Source: Nitrospinota bacterium (lineage in GTDB: Bacteria; Nitrospinota; Nitrospinia; Nitrospinales; VA-1). From it: a DNA stretch of 42,536 bases. The notes beneath the pieces were generated by a model. The model saw only the letters and a list, made by a program, of their open reading frames with translations, was not told the origin of the DNA and made no database searches. The translations under genes were made by a program, and so were the position numbers. The stretch lies in the NCBI GenBank assembly GCA_014382285.1, contig JACNKA010000107.1:1-42536 (forward strand), read 5' to 3'. Below are positions 37,360-42,536 of this stretch, in pieces. The first letter of the stretch is position 1. Every line of letters begins with the position of its first letter.

Positions 37360-38247
37360 ATGACTTGGTTAAATTATCACCACCTGTATTATTTTTGGAT
37401 GACCGCAAAAGAGGGGAGTATCAGCAGCGCTTCAGAGAAACTGAGGGTAGGGCAACCAACCATCAGCACCCAAATAAAAAACCTGGAAGAGTCTTTAAGC
37501 CAAAGTTTGTTTACCCGGCAAGGCCGAGGGCTTCATCTTACCGAAGCCGGCAAGGTTGTTTTAGATTACGCTAATCAAATTTTCAGTTTGGGCAACGAAC
37601 TGATGGAGGTTATAAAGGATGAAACTTTTTCTAAACGCGCCCATGTACAGTTTGGGGCTCTAGATAGCGTTCCTAAAAGTCTCGTGCAATCACTGATCCG
37701 CTCTGCGCAAAAAATTGCTCCTTGCGTAATTACCGTTCTCGAGGGAGGAGGCGAATATCTGTTCAGGGAACTCCAGGCGCATCGAATAGATTTGGTCATC
37801 TCAAATTATCCACCGACCACTGGAGACTCAAAACAATATTTCTCCAGAAATTTAGCAAAAATTCCCATTACAGTTTTTGCTACGAAAAAATTTCAGGCTT
37901 TGAAACGGAAATTTCCGCAATCACTCCATGACCAGCCGTTCATCATGCCATCACTCCATAGCAAACTTCGCCATGATCTGAACCATTTTTTTCAAAGCAA
38001 TGGGATCACCGTCGATGTGGTCATAGAATCTCAGGATACCAGCATCCAGAAATTACTTGGATATGAGGGGATGGGTCTGGTTCCCTTACCTGATTTTGCG
38101 GGTAAAGAGCTTATTAAAGAGGGCAAGCTCATTAAAATTGGCAGCCTGCAAGGAGTGACGGAGGATTTTTGGCTGATTTCAAGTCCTAGAAAATTTTCTA
38201 ATCCGATTGCCGAGACCTTGATGAAAAACTTTGAATGGAAAATATAA
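37360..38247 (+). CDS. nhaR: LysR-family regulator, NhaR-like
   Basis: 'MTWLNYHHLYYFWMTAKEGSISSASEKLRVGQPTISTQIKNLEESLSQSLFTRQGRGLHLTEAG'; divergent from nhaD. Track start 37342. Confidence 0.85.
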   Translation: MTWLNYHHLYYFWMTAKEGSISSASEKLRVGQPTISTQIKNLEESLSQSLFTRQGRGLHLTEAGKVVLDYANQIFSLGNELMEVIKDETFSKRAHVQFGALDSVPKSLVQSLIRSAQKIAPCVITVLEGGGEYLFRELQAHRIDLVISNYPPTTGDSKQYFSRNLAKIPITVFATKKFQALKRKFPQSLHDQPFIMPSLHSKLRHDLNHFFQSNGITVDVVIESQDTSIQKLLGYEGMGLVPLPDFAGKELIKEGKLIKIGSLQGVTEDFWLISSPRKFSNPIAETLMKNFEWKI

Positions 38248-38424
38248 CCTGAAGTTTATTGGGGCAGGAGTGACCTTCTCTGACCTTCTCCCTGAAAACT
38301 CTAAAAGTTCGTGGGCCTAATTTGGGGAAGGTTATATAATTACATCAAATTTATGTGTGTTAATCAAAATGTTTTTTTGAATCTATCCTCTGTAAATTTT
38401 TATGCAAGTCCAGCTGCATATAGG

Positions 38425-39291
38425 CTAGGCTAATTTAGGTTCACAGGTTTTTATATGCAAATCTCGTTGCGGGAAAGGTATGCACACGTCCGCATCTCTA
38501 AATTCCTGATCAATGGCATATCTTAAATCGGAAAGAATTCCATCCGTGGTCCAAAGTTCGTTTACCCAGAACCGCAATTCAAAATCTAATGAAGAATTTC
38601 CGAAATCCATAAAATATACTTTAGAGGTGGGTTCTTGAAGAACTTGTTTGTGTTCGCTGGCAACTTTCAACAATATTTCTGTAACCTTTTTTACATCGGA
38701 ACCGTAGGCAACACCGACCTTAAGAATTCGACGAATTTTATCTCCTGAGAAACTATCATTGACAACCTGTTCCGCGATGAACTGGGAGTTGGGCACGATG
38801 ATGGCCACATCATCACGAGTTTCAATAATGGTTGACCGGACCCGGATATCGTACACCCTTCCTGAGACTCCTCCGACATCTACAATGTCACCTTTTTTAA
38901 TGGGGCGTTCCAGCAGAATGATGATGCCCGAGACAAAGTTTTGCGCTATGTTTTGCAGTCCAAATCCAATGCCCACCATCAAAACGGCACCCAAGGCAGC
39001 CAAGGAAGAAAGGCTTATTCCAATCGTGTCCAATGCTATAAACGCACCCAGGGTAATTACTATATATCTTGAAAACCTTTCTATAGACCCCTTAACTCCT
39101 GAATCAATGCTCTTGCTTTTAAGAGCGTTATGCACCCCGCGTTCAATGATCTTGGAAATAATTACAAACCCCGCAAGAACAATTAACGCTACAAAAAGAG
39201 AGGCTAAAGAAATTTGTGAGCTACCCAATTGAAATAGAGGAGTACTTAGGAGACTCCATATATATTTAATTTGATCTAATAGGATTTCCAT
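38425..39291 (-). CDS. MscS-family mechanosensitive ion channel
   Basis: 288 aa; 'GIGFGLQNIAQNFVSGIIILLERPIKKGDIVDVGGVSGRVYDIRVRSTIIETRDDVAIIVPNSQFI'. Confidence 0.95.
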   Translation of the reverse strand: MEILLDQIKYIWSLLSTPLFQLGSSQISLASLFVALIVLAGFVIISKIIERGVHNALKSKSIDSGVKGSIERFSRYIVITLGAFIALDTIGISLSSLAALGAVLMVGIGFGLQNIAQNFVSGIIILLERPIKKGDIVDVGGVSGRVYDIRVRSTIIETRDDVAIIVPNSQFIAEQVVNDSFSGDKIRRILKVGVAYGSDVKKVTEILLKVASEHKQVLQEPTSKVYFMDFGNSSLDFELRFWVNELWTTDGILSDLRYAIDQEFRDADVCIPFPQRDLHIKTCEPKLA

Positions 39292-39342
39292 TTTACTTGC
39301 TCCTGAAGAGTCGGTCGATTAAGAGAGAGGGGGCGGTTAAAA

Positions 39343-40317
39343 CTAGATCCATTTTTTTATTTTAAAAAACCAAAACTGAATGATTGCAATTCCTAAAAGC
39401 CCCAAGCAAACAACTAAAAAGGCCGTCTTATTATCAGCGCCTGGGATTCCACCCACATTGATTCCAAGCAGTCCCGTTAAAAAACTAAGGGGAAGAAAAA
39501 CGACGGAAACGATGGAGATCACGTACATTCTCTTTTCCATATTTTCAGACAAGCGGCTCATTAATTCTTCCTGTGCGACAGAGGCGCGTTCTCGGGACGA
39601 GTCCAGATCCTCAATGTATCGCATCATTCGGTCAGAAGTCTCTCTCAGGTGCATCCGATCAACGTCATCCAACCATTGAACCCTTTCATTATGTAGCTTG
39701 GACATGGCCTCCCGCTGAGGACCAAGATACCTCCTTAACCCGATTGCTTGGCGGCGGCATCCTGCTATGACAGGTCTTAATTGATGGCTCTCCATGGTGA
39801 GTATTTGGTCCTGCAGGTTATCTACATTGTCATCAATTTGGTCTATGACATCCGCCATCCGCCCGGTCAACCGATCGGTCAGATCTACCAGGAACTCACC
39901 TGGTGTTTTGGGCCCATTCCCCTTTTCTAAAGAATTTCTTAAATCCTCTACGGAGAGCAACTTTCTTTTTCGGGTTGATATAATTCTATTTTTTTCGATC
40001 CATAACCGAATGGCGACCATGTCCTCTGGATCGGATAGAGGTAGCAAGTTGACTCCCCGCAAAGTACACAACAAACCATTGCTATAAAGGGTACTTCTTG
40101 GCCGGGTTTCGATTTCCAGTAGAGCTTCGCTGGGAACTTCTTCTATATTCGCTTCCTGGGTAATCCATTTTTGTGCCTCAGGTGAAGTGTAATCAAGATG
40201 TACCCAGAGAGTTCCCTTTTCTGGCTTCCAGTTTCGGATTTCCTCCCATCCGACTTTTATACCCTTGCCTTTTCCATCAAGAATATAAGCTGCAATCAAA
40301 CCAGTATCGTTCGACAT
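39343..40317 (-). CDS. zntB: ZntB-like CorA-superfamily transporter
   Basis: 324 aa; C-terminal 'FLPLSFLTGLLGINVGGIPG' (GIN variant typical of ZntB) and two TM helices. Confidence 0.9.
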   Translation of the reverse strand: MSNDTGLIAAYILDGKGKGIKVGWEEIRNWKPEKGTLWVHLDYTSPEAQKWITQEANIEEVPSEALLEIETRPRSTLYSNGLLCTLRGVNLLPLSDPEDMVAIRLWIEKNRIISTRKRKLLSVEDLRNSLEKGNGPKTPGEFLVDLTDRLTGRMADVIDQIDDNVDNLQDQILTMESHQLRPVIAGCRRQAIGLRRYLGPQREAMSKLHNERVQWLDDVDRMHLRETSDRMMRYIEDLDSSRERASVAQEELMSRLSENMEKRMYVISIVSVVFLPLSFLTGLLGINVGGIPGADNKTAFLVVCLGLLGIAIIQFWFFKIKKWI

Positions 40318-40557
40318 AAAAATCTCCTTTATGATTCAGGGGGTGCCAAAAATTAAAGGTCACGTAGGTTGTCCTGAGAATGTGCAATATTATTAAAAAT
40401 AATAGTGAAGAGAAACTGTATTTCTAACAAATCATCGCGCCTGAGAAAAGTATATCCCAAAACCCTCAAAACATTTAAAACCATTCGTATCTACTTTTTC
40501 CTGTTTAAATAAACAACAAAGATAATTAGCTACACTAATAAGGTGGGCAAAGAGGAA

Positions 40558-41848
40558 TTATAAGTTCACCATAAATCTTAGACCTATCGAAGCGGCGTTA
40601 CTCGTCCCCTTGAGTTGTGCAGGATTGAACACATACTGAAAGTCAGGTTGTCAAAAAATACCGGGCCCGACATTGTACTGGTAGGTAAGCTCCAGCAAAA
40701 CTTCTGTCTCTTCAATTAATATCTGACTTTGTTCCTGTTTTTGTTTGAACCCCTCACTGAAATGGTCCATCGAAATACCCAATCCAATTTTATCATCGGG
40801 TCGATTGTGAAAAAGACCTTGATAGACCAGTCCACCATCTAGATACAAATCGATTTTATTGACATTATTTTCCGCCATTCCAATACGGAAAAAAGAATAA
40901 AGTCCCGAAGAGGCGGACCCTTCTTCCAGGAAGATTATGCCATCCACAAAAGCATAGACGCCATAAGTTAAAGATTGTTTAACAAGGTCTCCATTAGCAT
41001 CGACACGCACAAGGTCGTCCAAGTCCGTTGTATAAATCCATGCCCCAATCCCTGCTTTGTTCAATCCTGTTTTTTCATAAGACAGCTCGTAACCTATTTC
41101 ATGGACTATCAGAAAACCATCATCACTGTTTAGATCTATTTGTGTTCCATTGGTTGGGTTGGTTGGGTCTCCTGAAACTCCATCGAGAACCGCTCCCACT
41201 ATAATAAAAGGAGGGGGTTGGTTTTATTTTAATACGTGCCGCCAACGAAGTAGCAGGAAAAGTGGAGGGTCCGTTTTTACCAGTCTCGGATAAATCCTGA
41301 CCGGGCCCAAATGCTCCATTGACAAACAGTTGTGCCGTAGGTCGGATATCGAATTCCCCAGTCAAGTCATAGAGCCCCAGAAGAACTGACAACTGATCTT
41401 CTAAAAAGGATTGTTCGTACCAAAGCTCTAAAAATTTGAATGTATCGGGAGCTGCAATACTGCTGACGTCATGGGCCGAACCAACATTTTCTAAAAAATC
41501 GTTTCCGTGACTCCCAATTCCAAAAATAAAAAATTGAGCTCCCTCCCAACCTACAAGACGGTTTGCGTCAAGATGAAGTTCCAACTCCAAAAGTCCGGTG
41601 AAATCAGTTCTTCGGTCTAGTCCACCAGAAACCAACGAAAATAGATCGCCAAAGTATTCCATTTCAAAATCCACACCCCTTTCGTATAACCGGGTTCGCA
41701 AACCCTTCCAGTCTCCGGTTAGCTTTTTAGTTTTGAAAGCAAACTTATCTTCTTTTTGCTCCAGCTCTTGTCCCGACAGCATGGAAACTCCAGACATCGA
41801 CGTATAGATGAAAACAAGAACAAAAATTAATATGTGAGGTCTTTTCAT
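40558..41848 (-). pseudogene. OprB-family carbohydrate porin, disrupted by a frameshift and an in-frame TGA
   Basis: 5' part 41848-41123 (signal peptide, 'LTGDWKGLRTRLYERGVDFEMEYFGDLFSLVSGG') and 3' part 41199-40651 are in different frames. After TGA at 40651-40653 the same frame continues as QPDFQYVFNPAQLKGTSNAASIGLRFMVNL-stop, which looks like the porin C-terminus. Confidence 0.8.
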
Positions 41849-42001
41849 AGAAAAAGTAATTCAGCTACATTTAATCTTTAACGGCTAAATTATTTAGAAC
41901 AGTTTTTATTAGGAAATTATAAAAGTGAATAATATAAAATTGAGCCTGGATAAAATACAGTCTCAATGGTTGAGTTCGATATAAAAATTGGGGGGGTACT
42001 A

Positions 42002-42283
42002 TTATTTGAATCGGGAAGTGGCCGACGCAATTCCTTTTTTTAGTTCCGCCCAGGAACTTTCTATTCCTGTTTTAATATCTTCCCAGGCATCTTCGCCAGC
42101 GTCATTCAGTTCGGATAGTTTTTTCTTTGCGGTCGCCTGCTTTTCTCGCAATTTTTCAATATCCACCATGTAATTTATTTTCAGATCAGCCTCTGCTTTT
42201 TCAGCACGAACCTTGAGGATTTCGCCCGACCATTCATCCATTTTGACTTCCATTTTCTTAATGTATTCATCCTTGGTGTTCAT
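42002..42283 (-). CDS. Small coiled-coil protein
   Basis: 93 aa, heptad-rich: MNTKDEYIKKMEVKMDEWSGEILKVRAEKAEADLKINYMVDIEKLREKQATAKKKLSEL... Confidence 0.75.
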   Translation of the reverse strand: MNTKDEYIKKMEVKMDEWSGEILKVRAEKAEADLKINYMVDIEKLREKQATAKKKLSELNDAGEDAWEDIKTGIESSWAELKKGIASATSRFK

Positions 42284-42536
42284 TTGAATTCTCCCATATT
42301 TAAAGGCGTTCTATTTAATTTCTACTGCCAAAGGACAGTAATGGACTAGGAGCAATGCATAAAAAGGTTTAATAAAATCAATTTTGAATTTAAGCCCTTC
42401 TAATTGAATTCTTCACAGTATTTAGACTTAGCAAAATGAATATCAGTCACACCTATTAGAAACCTTTCATCTCGATCTCTGGAGTTATAGTCAAATGTGG
42501 TGTATGGGAACATGATCAAGCGGCGTTCCTTTGACG

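Noticed and set aside
38759-39232. 157-aa plus-strand ORF inside the MscS gene
   Set aside because: Antisense shadow frame of MscS; no recognisable features.
40651-40653. TGA in the porin as recoded selenocysteine
   Set aside because: A porin C-terminal strand is an implausible Sec site, and the same gene also carries a frameshift; pseudogenisation is simpler.

Overview
Bacterial chromosomal window of 42.5 kb with about 35 supportable protein-coding genes. I saw no rRNA, tRNA or CRISPR array. Gene content loosely suggests a marine Nitrospinae-like chemolithotroph, but I could not verify this. Core or recognisable genes include gltX, an HdrD-like Fe-S membrane oxidoreductase, an M18 aminopeptidase, mtfA, selO, nnrS, a BicA-like SulP transporter plus a second SulP, monomeric NADP-isocitrate dehydrogenase, nhaD with a divergent nhaR-like LysR regulator, an MscS channel, zntB, and a broken OprB-family porin. 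Main candidates for follow-up: (1) an AT-rich two-gene unit at 16.1-18.5 kb encoding a PHP-phosphoesterase/ABC-ATPase fusion with an overlapping small acidic partner, which looks like a defence or nucleic-acid-processing cassette; (2) a NarL-type two-component system followed by two tandem paralogous secreted two-cysteine proteins, each with a conserved 3'UTR hairpin (same loop, pair-preserving stem changes) and its own terminator; (3) a family of at least four intergenic inverted-repeat elements with a TAGCCCGGATATTGCATGA terminus, two of which supply the stop codon of the upstream gene; (4) a cluster of unannotated single-TM microproteins around a DUF420 gene; (5) a 130-bp tandem promoter duplication upstream of the nhaR-like gene; (6) a porin pseudogene with two independent lesions.
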